Positions 41,712-50,007 of a DNA stretch of 50,007 bases are shown here, in pieces. Below the pieces are notes generated by a model. That model saw only the letters and a program-made list of their open reading frames with translations, had not been told where the DNA came from and made no database searches. A program made the position numbers and the translations under genes. The DNA is taken from the NCBI GenBank assembly GCA_913063265.1, contig CAJXZG010000031.1, positions 1 through 50,007 of the forward strand. The letters are read 5' to 3'. Source of the stretch: an uncultured Prolixibacteraceae bacterium. Its GTDB lineage: Bacteria; Bacteroidota; Bacteroidia; Bacteroidales; Prolixibacteraceae. Within the stretch, counting starts at the first letter, position 1. Each line of letters opens with the position of its first letter.

Positions 41712-44700
41712 TTAAAAGGCAATGTTTATACCACCCATAAATTTCGAAATATTAGGATACTGGAAATATCCTCTTCCATCGGCATTTTCAGGATCAAAGC
41801 CCTGAATAAAGTTGTGGAAGGTGTAAAGATTGTCGGCAGAGATATAGAATCTTACATTTTTTAGTTTTAACTGGTTGCTTACTCTTTTAGGTAAAGTATA
41901 ACTTAAAGTAACATTCTTAATTCTTAAATAAGCCCTGCTTTTAAGCCAGAAGTCAGAGAAACCTCCATTGTCAACGCCATAAGCCGGATATTCTGCAGTG
42001 GTATTTGCTTTTAATCCTGCTGCATCGTAACCATACTCCGTTAACACCGGATGATTTTCACCTATATAAAAGTCGGCTTCCCAGTCGTACAAGTAGTTTC
42101 CAAAATTTTCGCCTGTCCGTCGCATATATCCCTGACGCTTACCTACTCCCTGTAATATCACGTCCAGAGCCAAACCTTTCCAGTCGCCACCAAATAAAAT
42201 ACTGTAATTATAACGGGGCATTGAACTTCCCAATACTGTTCGGTCGTTGATATCAATTTTACCATCAGGAACTCCATCGGGCCCGCTAATGTCTTTAAGT
42301 TTTAACGAACCTTCCTGAATTGTTTCTGAATCCCATTTAGGAACATTGGGGTCTTCGAGATCAGCTGCCGACATAAATCCACCTTCGGCAACATATCCGT
42401 AGTAAGCATCAAATTCAGTTCCTTCTTCCCTTATCCTGTCACCACTAATATAAGGCCCTGTGCCCAGCAGATCGGTAACTTTATTTTGGTTATCATCGAG
42501 TTGTCCGGTTATATAATAACCAAAATCTCCAACCTTGTCATTCCAGTTCAGGATAATTTCCCATCCTTTGTTTTCCATTGAAGCCGCATTCTGATAATTG
42601 GCTTCTAAACCTGTAACCTGTGGAATCTGAAGTTTTAATAAAATATCTGTATTATTTTTGTGGTAATAATCAAAAGAACCATTTAATCGATTATTAAAAA
42701 ATCCAAAATCAAGGCCTATATCGAATTGTTCTGATTTTTCCCATGTAATATCATTAACAGCCCATTCGGTAATTGCTGCACCCTGTTGACGAATTTCACT
42801 GAGAATTACTGACTGGTTTATATCGGTTAAAGATTGGTATGGATAATTTCCAATATTCTGGTTACCCAGTTGTCCCCATGATGCTCTTAGTTTTAAATTA
42901 CTTAACCATTCGACATCATTCAAAAATCCTTCTTCAGACAAACGCCAACCTAATGAAACTGCAGGGAAGAAACCCCAGCGATAATCCTGGGCAAAACGAG
43001 ATGAGCCATCGTAACGGAAACTCACTTCTGCCAGGTAACGATTTTTAAAAACATAGTTAATTCTGCCAAAACCAGATGCCAAAGCCCACTCGTAACCACT
43101 GCTTCCATTATTCATTCCTTCGGTATTACCCAATCCTAACTGAGGGTAATTAATACCAAACGGAAACTCGGTTCTTGAGCCCCAGTGATTTCCATATTCA
43201 AAATCAAGCGCGTCACCACCAAGCATCGCAGTTAATTCGTGCTCTCCAAAGGTATTGGTATATGTGGCTATTGCTTTATAGTAGTTTTGATTTCTTCTTT
43301 GTGTTTCTTTTCTAAGACTGTTTTTATCCGGTGTAGTACCATCAAAAGTCAGTGGCTCATCATTGGATGTCAATTCAGCATAAAAATCGAATGTTTCGGT
43401 AAAGTTGGTGTGATAATTATTGTCAACGGTATTGGAATAACCCAGCTCAACTTTTAAGCCCTTTACAGGTGTTATTATGGCATTTAAATTAATCAATGTA
43501 TATTCACCTTCATTGGTGTTAAGTCCGCCTGACTCAGTAAATCCGATTGGGTTGTCACCCTTCCAGGCCCAACCATATAAGCCATCTCCTACCCGGGCCT
43601 GCCGGTAAGGTTCCAACTCATTCACCATATGAAAGATTGTACCGATATCTTTGGGAGGACGTTCTTGTTTTGTTCTCATCAAATAGAAATCAGCGTTAAA
43701 CTTCAGCCAGTTAACAGGTGTAACTCCAATATTCGATCGAATTGATTTTCTGTTAAAAGAAGCATTATCAATTAAACCGTTTTGATCCATATTAACTAAT
43801 GACACTCTTGCCTGAACCATTTCTGATCCACCTGAAAATACAACCTGTTCGCGATGTAACGGAGCATTACTTTTTACCGCAAGATCGTACCAATTGTTAT
43901 TTTGATAAGCATCAGACGTTCCATTAGTTTCTACTTCATTCACGTAATTGTTAATGTATTCCGGATTCCATTCGAGGTCTAAACCTCTGTTATACCTGTT
44001 TACATCTTCCAACAAAAACTGGTTTCTTAGGCCTACAAATTCCGGCAACATGGTTGGTGATTGTAATCCGGCGGAAAAATCACCACTTACGCTGAAAGTT
44101 CCTTTAGTGGCTCTTTTTGTAGTAATCAGAATTACACCATTTGCAGCGCGGGAACCGTAAATAGCTGCTGAAGCAGCATCTTTCAATACTGAAATACTTT
44201 CTATATCCTCAGGATTTACATCGTTGATACTTCCAACCTGAATACCGTCAACAATAACCAAAGGATTTTGATTGCTTGAAATTGAACCACGACCACGAAT
44301 GCGTATAGTTGCGGCATCGCTACCAGGAGTTCCAAGGTTTTGAGTAACCACCACTCCGGGGGCCAAACCCTGTAAGGCTGTAGAAGTTTGAACTATTGGC
44401 CTGTCAGCAATTTTTTCAGCATCAACTACAGCAACAGCACCAGTAAGATTAACTTTTCGTTGGGTTGCATATCCCACTGCTACTACTTCTTCAATACCAA
44501 TTATATCTTCCACCAATACCACATCAATAGTAGTTTGAGTGCCAATTACAATTTCCTGGGTTAACATCCCAACAAAAGAAAATACAAGTATTTCACCACC
44601 GTCCGGGATTGTAAGAGAATAATTCCCCTCTTCGTCAGTAACAGCTCCGCTCACTGTTTCTTTTACCATAACTGCAACTCCCGGCAGTGACTCTCCTGTT

Positions 44701-45128
44701 TCATTGGTGACTTTCCCGGAAACTGATTTTTGTTTGGCTTTAGCAGGTGATCCAGTTTCCACGGTTTTATCCGTAATTACAATATATCTGTCAACAATCT
44801 CATAATTCAGCCCCTGATTTTCAAGAACTTCATCGAGAATTTTATCCACTGTTTGCTTATTTACATCCACATTCACCTTTCGGTTAACATCCAGTTTATT
44901 ACTGTTGAATGCAATTTTAAATTCCGACTGGTTTTCAATTTCATCAAAAACCTGTTGAATTGTTACCTGCTCCATTTTTAATGAAAGCCTGGTAGCCTGT
45001 GAGTATGTGTTACTTGCATAAGTAACAAGACCGGTCAGGATCAGAATGAAAGTTAGTTTCATAATTCTTAGTAACTTTTGGTATGGAACAAAGTCATCCC
45101 AAAACCAGTAACTCGTAATTTTTTTCAT
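41712..45128 (-). CDS. SusC/RagA-family TonB-dependent transducer with STN domain
   Basis: This 1,138-residue outer-membrane receptor imports glycan fragments and signals their presence. An extended N-terminus with a signal segment (LTFILILTGLVTYASNTYS) precedes an STN domain (about 50-120; VTIQQVFDEIENQSEFKI). Next come a carboxypeptidase-regulatory-like domain (about 133-210; SGKVTNETGESLPGVAV), the TonB plug (about 220-335; GVVVTQNLGTPGSDAATIRI, VDGIQVGSINDVNPEDIES) and the 22-strand barrel. The STN domain is what contacts FecR-type anti-sigma factors, matching the sigma/FecR pair immediately upstream. Confidence 0.96.
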   Translation of the reverse strand: MKKITSYWFWDDFVPYQKLLRIMKLTFILILTGLVTYASNTYSQATRLSLKMEQVTIQQVFDEIENQSEFKIAFNSNKLDVNRKVNVDVNKQTVDKILDEVLENQGLNYEIVDRYIVITDKTVETGSPAKAKQKSVSGKVTNETGESLPGVAVMVKETVSGAVTDEEGNYSLTIPDGGEILVFSFVGMLTQEIVIGTQTTIDVVLVEDIIGIEEVVAVGYATQRKVNLTGAVAVVDAEKIADRPIVQTSTALQGLAPGVVVTQNLGTPGSDAATIRIRGRGSISSNQNPLVIVDGIQVGSINDVNPEDIESISVLKDAASAAIYGSRAANGVILITTKRATKGTFSVSGDFSAGLQSPTMLPEFVGLRNQFLLEDVNRYNRGLDLEWNPEYINNYVNEVETNGTSDAYQNNNWYDLAVKSNAPLHREQVVFSGGSEMVQARVSLVNMDQNGLIDNASFNRKSIRSNIGVTPVNWLKFNADFYLMRTKQERPPKDIGTIFHMVNELEPYRQARVGDGLYGWAWKGDNPIGFTESGGLNTNEGEYTLINLNAIITPVKGLKVELGYSNTVDNNYHTNFTETFDFYAELTSNDEPLTFDGTTPDKNSLRKETQRRNQNYYKAIATYTNTFGEHELTAMLGGDALDFEYGNHWGSRTEFPFGINYPQLGLGNTEGMNNGSSGYEWALASGFGRINYVFKNRYLAEVSFRYDGSSRFAQDYRWGFFPAVSLGWRLSEEGFLNDVEWLSNLKLRASWGQLGNQNIGNYPYQSLTDINQSVILSEIRQQGAAITEWAVNDITWEKSEQFDIGLDFGFFNNRLNGSFDYYHKNNTDILLKLQIPQVTGLEANYQNAASMENKGWEIILNWNDKVGDFGYYITGQLDDNQNKVTDLLGTGPYISGDRIREEGTEFDAYYGYVAEGGFMSAADLEDPNVPKWDSETIQEGSLKLKDISGPDGVPDGKIDINDRTVLGSSMPRYNYSILFGGDWKGLALDVILQGVGKRQGYMRRTGENFGNYLYDWEADFYIGENHPVLTEYGYDAAGLKANTTAEYPAYGVDNGGFSDFWLKSRAYLRIKNVTLSYTLPKRVSNQLKLKNVRFYISADNLYTFHNFIQGFDPENADGRGYFQYPNISKFMGGINIAF

Positions 45129-45175
45129 AAATTTGTTACGTTTTAGTTAAACATTAAGATTGGCTAAAATTTTGA

Positions 45176-45205
45176 GGGTAGCTCGTGTTGGCGCAGGATC
45201 TACCC
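45176..45205. other. Stem-loop in the fecR-susC intergenic region
   Basis: GGGTAG (45176-45181) pairs with CTACCC (45200-45205). On the minus strand it is preceded by seven A and followed by a weak U-rich stretch. It would lie in the leader of susC and might attenuate transcription or act in translation control. Confidence 0.4.
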
Positions 45206-45216
45206 TTTTTTTCATA

Positions 45217-46209
45217 TCATTTTTCTGTTGGTTTTATATAGATTTTATTTTCTTTCGATTCACATTCAACATTCATTGCCAGTTCGATAATTTCAAGCAG
45301 GCGAAATAATAGTTCTCCCTGGTACAACTCTACTGTTAATCTTTGATTATCAAGACTCTCCTTATCGTAAACTATATCAACGTCGTACCACCGCTCAATT
45401 TTTCCAACCAGGTTTTCAAAATTGTCATTTCTGAAAATCAACTGGTTATTTGTCCATGCCAAAATCTCATCGCTTTTTTGATTGTTATATTTCAGAACAT
45501 TTTGAGTTTTATCAAATTTGATGGATTCTCCGGGTTTGAGTTTTAATGTCCGGGCAGCTATATTTTCATTCTGGGGATTTATCGTTAGTTCTATGTTTCC
45601 TTCAAAAAGAGTGGTTTCAATTTCTTTATCTTCAGGATAAGCTCTTACGTTAAACGATGTTCCCAAAACTTTAATACCGGCCTCTTCTGCTTCAATAAAG
45701 AAAGGTTTTTCAGCATCCTTTTTTACTTCAAAATATGCTTCACCGATAAGTTTTATACTTCTGTTTCTCTTTCCAAAATTATCGGGGTAAAGTATTTTTG
45801 AATCTGAATTGAGCCATACTTTGGTTCCGTCGGGTAAAACCAATTGAGATTTTTGTCCTCTTTCAGCAAGCGTTTCAAAATAGACCGGTTCGGTATTTCG
45901 TTGTTGAATAAACAAATACAATGAAACTACTAACAAAGGAAATATTATTATTGCCGCAGCTTTTTGAAAATTTGTTACAATCCTTTTTAATAAATCAGGT
46001 TCCTGTGAGTTCAATTTTACAATGCCTTTTTGAACCGATGAAAAACTAAGATCTGTTTCCTTGCTATCATTTTTATTCCATTCATCAAAAAGAACCACAT
46101 GTGGTTCATCACTCTCCTCAAGCCACTTTTTTAGTCTTTTCAAATCTTCCGTCGAAGTATTTTCATCCGCTAAAAAACCGGATAATATTTCTTTCTCCTT
46201 TTTAGCCAT
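45217..46209 (-). CDS. FecR-family anti-sigma factor
   Basis: This 330-residue inner-membrane anti-sigma factor has a cytosolic N-terminal part of about 85 residues that would hold the sigma factor. A single membrane segment follows (about 86-105; AAAIIIFPLLVVSLYLFI), then a periplasmic FecR domain (about 115-215; LPDGTKVWLNSDSKILYP and LIGEAYFEVKKDAEKPFFIE) and a C-terminal STN-binding domain (DUF4974-like; FENLVGKIERWYDVDIVYD). This is the standard layout of PUL anti-sigma factors. It lies between the ECF sigma gene and susC. Confidence 0.94.
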   Translation of the reverse strand: MAKKEKEILSGFLADENTSTEDLKRLKKWLEESDEPHVVLFDEWNKNDSKETDLSFSSVQKGIVKLNSQEPDLLKRIVTNFQKAAAIIIFPLLVVSLYLFIQQRNTEPVYFETLAERGQKSQLVLPDGTKVWLNSDSKILYPDNFGKRNRSIKLIGEAYFEVKKDAEKPFFIEAEEAGIKVLGTSFNVRAYPEDKEIETTLFEGNIELTINPQNENIAARTLKLKPGESIKFDKTQNVLKYNNQKSDEILAWTNNQLIFRNDNFENLVGKIERWYDVDIVYDKESLDNQRLTVELYQGELLFRLLEIIELAMNVECESKENKIYIKPTEK

Positions 46210-46291
46210 AATATTATTCTCACAAGTATTACGATTTAAAAAGAAAGTTCCGTGAAGAAAAAAGTAACTAATTTTTAAATGTGTTAATTAA

Positions 46292-46846
46292 TTACAAAAT
46301 GTTGCTAAATTCCTGACGAAGAAACTGAAGTGATTTTCTTATTTGAGTATCGACTGTGTTTTCTGTTATGTTCAATTTTGAGGCTATTTGTTTGTAGGTT
46401 AATCCCTCAAAACGCGATAAGCTAAAGATTTGTCTTCGGCGTTGCGGTAATTTCTGTAAAACTTTTTGAAGCCTTGAAAACATTTCTTTTTCTGATGTTT
46501 CAAAGGATTCATGATCAGGGATTACCTCTTCTAAAATATAAGTTTCGGTGTAAACCAGTTTCTTATGGACAGCAGTTTTAATGGCATCTAAAACCAAATT
46601 CTTTGAAATAGTAAATAAATAGGATGAGAAGTTTTTTTGAATGTCAATTTTTGAACGTTTTATCCATATTTTTATAAAAACCTCCTGTACTATTTTATCG
46701 GAAGAAATATGGGGAGGCAACATTTTATGAACAAAACCCTTTACCTTGTTTTTATAACGATGAAAAAGAATTTCAAAAGCCATTTCATCACCTTTTTTTA
46801 GTCGGCGAAGGAGTTTTTCTTCACTATGCTCAAAGTTTGATTTCAA
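46292..46846 (-). CDS. ECF-type RNA polymerase sigma factor
   Basis: This 184-residue ECF sigma factor of the Bacteroidota PUL type has region 2 (about 25-95; FEILFHRYKNKVKGFVHKML, IVQEVFIKIWIKR) and region 4 (about 125-180; LQKLPQRRRQIFSLSRFEG and TYKQIASKLNITENTVDTQI). It probably activates susC and downstream genes when the transducer releases FecR. It is the first gene of the locus and divergent from the LacI-type regulator, with 176 bp between them. Confidence 0.95.
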   Translation of the reverse strand: MKSNFEHSEEKLLRRLKKGDEMAFEILFHRYKNKVKGFVHKMLPPHISSDKIVQEVFIKIWIKRSKIDIQKNFSSYLFTISKNLVLDAIKTAVHKKLVYTETYILEEVIPDHESFETSEKEMFSRLQKVLQKLPQRRRQIFSLSRFEGLTYKQIASKLNITENTVDTQIRKSLQFLRQEFSNIL

Positions 46847-46942
46847 GATTATAGCTAGTTAGTTGTAACTGAATTACATTTGCAATTTATCCAGAGAAAG
46901 CTAAAACTGAAAAGGATTTTTTAAGGATATTGACCATTTTTA

Positions 46943-46958
46943 TCGGGAACGTTCCCGA
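46943..46958. promoter_or_regulatory. Perfect 16-bp palindrome, LacI-type operator
   Basis: TCGGGAACGTTCCCGA is its own complement, with the central CpG typical of LacI/GalR operators. It lies between the divergent ECF sigma and lacI genes, 65 nt upstream of the lacI start. It is GC-rich against an AT-rich background, which makes chance occurrence unlikely. Confidence 0.7.
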
Positions 46959-47022
46959 AATCAGTTAACGTTTCATTATCAGATTAAAGTTTCTTTTATA
47001 TATTTAGGCAAATAACTAAACC

Positions 47023-48036
47023 ATGAGAAAAAGAAACCTCACCATAAACGACATTGCTAAAGCGCTAAACATATCAAAATCAACTGTTTCAAGAGCCATT
47101 AGAAACAAACACGATATCAATCCGCTTACTAAAAAAAGAATTCTTGAATACGCTGATGAACACGATTTTCACCCCGATATTGTAGCTCAAAGTTTGAGAA
47201 GCCGAAGTACAAAAACCATAGGAGTTATTGTTCCGGCTTATCATATTCCTTTTTATTCAAATGCCATTTGCGGTATTCAGGATTTTGCCATGAAAATGGG
47301 TTACAACGTTATGATTTGTCATTCGAACGAACAATATGAAATTGAAATTAAAAATGTAGATGCTTTATTGGCTGCCAATGTTGAAGGGATTATTATTTCG
47401 GTGGCCCGCGATACTGAAAAGAATGAACATATTAGAAAGTTGAAAAGATTAGGTATTCCGCTGGTTTTGTTTAACCGTGTAATTGAGGATTTTAAGGCTG
47501 CTAAAGTTGTGGTGAATGATTATTACGGTGCTAAAAATATGATTAACTATCTGATTAATACCGGATGTAAAAACATTGCACATATTTCAGGCCCAAATAA
47601 TATACTACTAAGTAATAATCGGAAAGCTGGCTATTTTGACGCTTTAACAGAAGCAGGCCTGTTAATAAATGAAGATATTGTTCTTGAAGCCGATTTTACC
47701 ATGGAAAGCGGTATAAATACAACACAAAAGCTTCTGGAAAAAAATGAAAAAATCGATGCCATTTTTGCGGTCTGTGATGCTGTTGCATTTGGCGTAATAA
47801 AGGTGTTAAAGCAAAATAGAATTAAAATACCTGAAGAAATTTCGGTTGCAGGATTTACCAACGAACCCATGGCCGAATTGGTAGAACCTTCGCTAACCAC
47901 GGTAAAACAACCTATTTACGAAATTGGTGAAACTGCTTCAAAACTTTTATTTGCACAAATCAACGATCCGGATCTACCCCCTGAATTGTGTGTTTTGGAT
48001 ACCACGATTGAAGTGCGGGAAAGTACGAGACAATAG
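47023..48036 (+). CDS. LacI/GalR-family transcriptional regulator
   Basis: This 337-residue regulator has the N-terminal LacI helix-turn-helix (TINDIAKALNISKSTVSRAI, residues 7-26) and hinge helix region (VAQSLRSRSTKTIGVIVP). A periplasmic-binding-protein-like sensor domain follows to the C-terminus (PGPNN-type HISGPNNILLSNNRKAGY; FAVCDAVAFGVIKVLKQN; ISVAGFTNEPMAELVEPSLT). Length is standard. A perfect operator-like palindrome lies upstream, suggesting autoregulation and possibly control of the divergent sigma operon. The effector sugar is unknown. Confidence 0.94.
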   Translation: MRKRNLTINDIAKALNISKSTVSRAIRNKHDINPLTKKRILEYADEHDFHPDIVAQSLRSRSTKTIGVIVPAYHIPFYSNAICGIQDFAMKMGYNVMICHSNEQYEIEIKNVDALLAANVEGIIISVARDTEKNEHIRKLKRLGIPLVLFNRVIEDFKAAKVVVNDYYGAKNMINYLINTGCKNIAHISGPNNILLSNNRKAGYFDALTEAGLLINEDIVLEADFTMESGINTTQKLLEKNEKIDAIFAVCDAVAFGVIKVLKQNRIKIPEEISVAGFTNEPMAELVEPSLTTVKQPIYEIGETASKLLFAQINDPDLPPELCVLDTTIEVRESTRQ

Positions 48037-48064
48037 AAATCGGAGTATATAATTCCAATTATAT

Positions 48065-48081
48065 CGGACTTGGAAAGTCCG
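48065..48081 (+). terminator. Small hairpin after lacI
   Basis: CGGACTT pairs with AAGTCCG around GGA, followed by TTT only. A second palindrome, ATATAATT-CC-AATTATAT, lies just before it (48047-48064). Either could end the lacI transcript against the convergent amidohydrolase gene. Confidence 0.45.
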
Positions 48082-48096
48082 TTTCCTGGTAACAGG

Positions 48097-49113
48097 TTAA
48101 TCATAATTCTCCAATAACTTCCCATACCACTCAATGGCAAACTCTGCAAAATTTCTTCCCAAATAATTTTGTGCTATTTCGTTATTAAATAATGCAGGGT
48201 TTTGTTGAAGTCTTTTATCCGTATGCAATTTCCCTTTTTTCAAACTTTCAAGCATTAAACGGAATCCTCCAAAATTCCATGTTTGTCTGCCGTAAGGAGC
48301 ATCACTTGCACAAAAAATATTTTTACAAAAAGGTTCTCCGGCCAATTGATAGGTGATAAAATCACTTTCGATATGGGTATCGCGCTTTGCACTTTCTATA
48401 AAACGAATGTTGGGCCGACGAAGTCCAAGTTCGCGTGCTTTTTGGTAATGAATTTCACCTTCCATATAAGATGGGCCACCACCTCCCATATGTATTCCAA
48501 CCATCGGATGTTCAGGATGTATTTGTGCCAAAGTTTCAAATCCTTCAGCTTTTGTATAAGGTGTATCGCCTCCAAAGTGGAAAGCAGGAATCCCTCCGAG
48601 TTCTATAATCTTATTAAATACATTCACTACTGCATCAGAATCAATCGGATAGGCATTTTGAGCCGGATTCATTTTCACAAAAAGGAAACCCAATTCTTTT
48701 ATACAAAACTCTGCCATTTTAATTGCCAGTTCTTCTCCCAGATTTTTAGGATCAGTCCAGCCTCCCGGAATAAAATGATTTGGATATTTGGCATCCATAT
48801 CAAAAAGGTATTGGTTAGCCTTTAATAGGGTTTCAAAGTTTTTATCCTTGTCTTTACCATAGACAGTTACAGCAGGATTTTGCCAGGTCAGACACATATC
48901 AACTCCTGACATTTCCATCTCCATAATTAAATCCTCAGCAGAAATAGGTTTCCCGTGATAATAATTATCCGATTGCATGTATTTGGTTTTCAAAGGCTCA
49001 ACAAGATTTTCAGTGTCAGAAATATGAGTATCTGCATCTATGGTGATTGAATGCTTATTGGATTTTAAAAAAGTAATTTGATTTACTATTCTGTTTTTTG
49101 CTTGCGGTGTCAT
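48097..49113 (-). CDS. Amidohydrolase_2-family metal-dependent hydrolase
   Basis: This 338-residue TIM-barrel hydrolase of the amidohydrolase superfamily (decarboxylase/lactonase branch) has ITIDADTHISD near the N-terminus as the first metal-site strand. The second His of the usual DxHxH is Ser here (DTHIS). Further ligands are expected in IPAFHFGGDTP and VGIHMGGGGPSY, and the catalytic Asp in IFCASDAPYGRQTW. There is no signal peptide, so it is cytosolic. It starts 12 nt after the stop of the substrate-binding protein gene, probably as part of the same operon. The substrate is unknown; decarboxylation, lactone or amide hydrolysis all occur in this family. Confidence 0.8.
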   Translation of the reverse strand: MTPQAKNRIVNQITFLKSNKHSITIDADTHISDTENLVEPLKTKYMQSDNYYHGKPISAEDLIMEMEMSGVDMCLTWQNPAVTVYGKDKDKNFETLLKANQYLFDMDAKYPNHFIPGGWTDPKNLGEELAIKMAEFCIKELGFLFVKMNPAQNAYPIDSDAVVNVFNKIIELGGIPAFHFGGDTPYTKAEGFETLAQIHPEHPMVGIHMGGGGPSYMEGEIHYQKARELGLRRPNIRFIESAKRDTHIESDFITYQLAGEPFCKNIFCASDAPYGRQTWNFGGFRLMLESLKKGKLHTDKRLQQNPALFNNEIAQNYLGRNFAEFAIEWYGKLLENYD

Positions 49114-49125
49114 GTTAAGGTTATT

Positions 49126-50007
49126 TTATAGTTTGGTGCAATTTTTAAGCGTTGCTATATCAAGTTTGAAATTTATTTTCTCAGCCAGTTTTTTATTTAA
49201 CCAGGCTTTCGACTGTATATTTTTAGTGTATGGAATTTCAGAAGGAGAAGTTCCATCCAAAATTTTCAAAGCAGTTTGGGCTGCCCACTCTCCCTGTTCT
49301 TTGGCAATTTTTGTTAAGCCAAAAACTACAAACGGCATCATAAAATCATCGCAGGTTATGGCAGGGATTTGTAAATTTTCTTCAACCAGTTTTTGGGCTT
49401 CGTTATCGTTCCAGTTTTTTACCGCCCCATTTGTTGGCATATAAATTAAATCAGCTGATTGATTTGCTTCCTTAAAATATGTTTTCCACTGTTCAAAATC
49501 ATTAGCCAACAAATATTTAGGTTTCAGTTGCAGGTTTTTGTACATGGTATCCAGAAGAATGGTGTTGTTTTGTTCTGAGAGTGAATTTTCTGAGAGTATG
49601 ATAAGATCCTCTGTTTCAGGATAGCTTTTAATTACCTCTGAGATACATTCATAAAGCGGAATTACTTCCAACATGCCGGTTACATTTTCTCCCAAACCAT
49701 ATTGTTCTGCCGACCAGTTTACTCCACAAAAAACTACCGGAATTTCGGTGTTATTAAAATGAGCTTGAATTATATATTTTACTGCATTATCGTCGGAAAC
49801 CAATAAAATATCAGGTTTAAAATCTTTAATTTCTGCTAATGCTTTTGTTGTAGCCTGCTGCATTTCCTCTTCTGAAGATTTGCGTTTTGTGTCCATAAAA
49901 AAGGTTATGAGCTCAACGTTTTTGTCCGCCAGAGTTTCCGTGATACCTTCCATCACATCATCACTGCTGCCGTATCCCATGTGGTAAGAATTGATGTAGT
50001 AAATTCT
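49126..50007 (-). CDS. ABC-type substrate-binding protein (ABC_sub_bind family), N-terminus outside the window
   Basis: The reading frame is open through the window end (RIYYINSYHMGYGSSDD at the edge), so at least 293 residues are encoded and the real start with signal peptide lies beyond 50007. The Met at 49980 is internal. IYYINSYHMGYGSSDDVMEG is the typical first strand and helix of the ABC_sub_bind family of extracytoplasmic solute-binding proteins. KPDILLVSDDNAVKYI, IPVVFCGVNWSAEQYG and ITCDDFMMPFVVFGLTKIAKEQG follow. Such proteins also serve as sensor partners of signalling proteins. The ligand is unknown. It is cotranscribed with the amidohydrolase gene. Confidence 0.82.
   Translation of the reverse strand, partial: RIYYINSYHMGYGSSDDVMEGITETLADKNVELITFFMDTKRKSSEEEMQQATTKALAEIKDFKPDILLVSDDNAVKYIIQAHFNNTEIPVVFCGVNWSAEQYGLGENVTGMLEVIPLYECISEVIKSYPETEDLIILSENSLSEQNNTILLDTMYKNLQLKPKYLLANDFEQWKTYFKEANQSADLIYMPTNGAVKNWNDNEAQKLVEENLQIPAITCDDFMMPFVVFGLTKIAKEQGEWAAQTALKILDGTSPSEIPYTKNIQSKAWLNKKLAEKINFKLDIATLKNCTKL

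Noticed and set aside
27832..46846. Ulvan or carrageenan locus with a defined substrate
   Set aside because: Sulfatases and rhamnose genes point to a sulfated glycan, but no lyase or diagnostic hydrolase is recognised, so no specific polymer is named.
48283..48825. 180-residue open frame on the plus strand
   Set aside because: It lies antisense within the amidohydrolase gene, is full of Cys, Phe and His runs and has no promoter or family character.
1..50007. CRISPR array, prophage or integron
   Set aside because: No regularly spaced direct repeats, integrase, phage structural genes or attC-like arrays were seen on reading through the window.

Overview
The window is AT-rich DNA from a member of the Bacteroidota, most likely a marine or anoxic-sediment Bacteroidales/Marinilabiliales relative (Prolixibacteraceae-like). 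The evidence is a SusC/SusD pair, an ECF sigma/FecR pair, a T9SS C-terminal sorting domain, Bacteroidota-type RpoZ and DUF4835, promoters of the TAnnTTTG (-7) type, and hardly any Shine-Dalgarno sequences. The genus is inferred from gene content only.

Positions 1-17.3 kb are mostly core genome. They hold the 5' end of rny, zapA with a small coiled-coil partner, an M23 peptidase overlapping anmK, a Cys/Met PLP lyase, a C69 peptidase, rplS, the operon bamD-rpoZ-coaBC-DUF4835-recN, an alpha-oxoamine synthase (sphingoid or sulfonolipid base synthesis), trxB, a haem-motif T9SS-exported protein and tRNA-Pro(GGG). A short MITE-like element lies just upstream of the M23 gene, and a 20-nt fragment of tRNA-Pro lies just upstream of the real tRNA.

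Positions 17.3-25.1 kb form an L-rhamnose module: rhaT-rhaM-rhaA, then a tandem-domain class II aldolase and a GH106-like lipoprotein, all on the minus strand, with a divergent AraC regulator. No rhamnulokinase is present. Positions 25.1-27.7 kb hold an orphan short AAA ATPase and a DUF432-MscS pair.

Positions 27.8-46.8 kb are a polysaccharide utilisation locus on the minus strand. In order of transcription it holds an ECF sigma factor, FecR, a SusC with an STN domain, SusD, five consecutive paralogous GH30-like proteins, a small jelly-roll lipoprotein and two Cys-type S1 sulfatases. Together with the rhamnose module this suggests use of a sulfated, rhamnose-containing polysaccharide, although no polysaccharide lyase is recognised. 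The five GH30-like proteins are the most unusual part. All carry Ser where GH30 enzymes have the nucleophile Glu, and the promoter-proximal copy has also lost the acid/base Glu (NQG instead of NEG). Two heptanucleotide tandem repeats lie in N-terminal coding regions of this locus (one sulfatase, one GH30-like gene), where a change in copy number would shift the reading frame.

Positions 46.8-50.0 kb hold a divergent LacI-type regulator with a perfect 16-bp operator-like palindrome, an amidohydrolase and the 3' part of an ABC-type substrate-binding protein cut by the window end.
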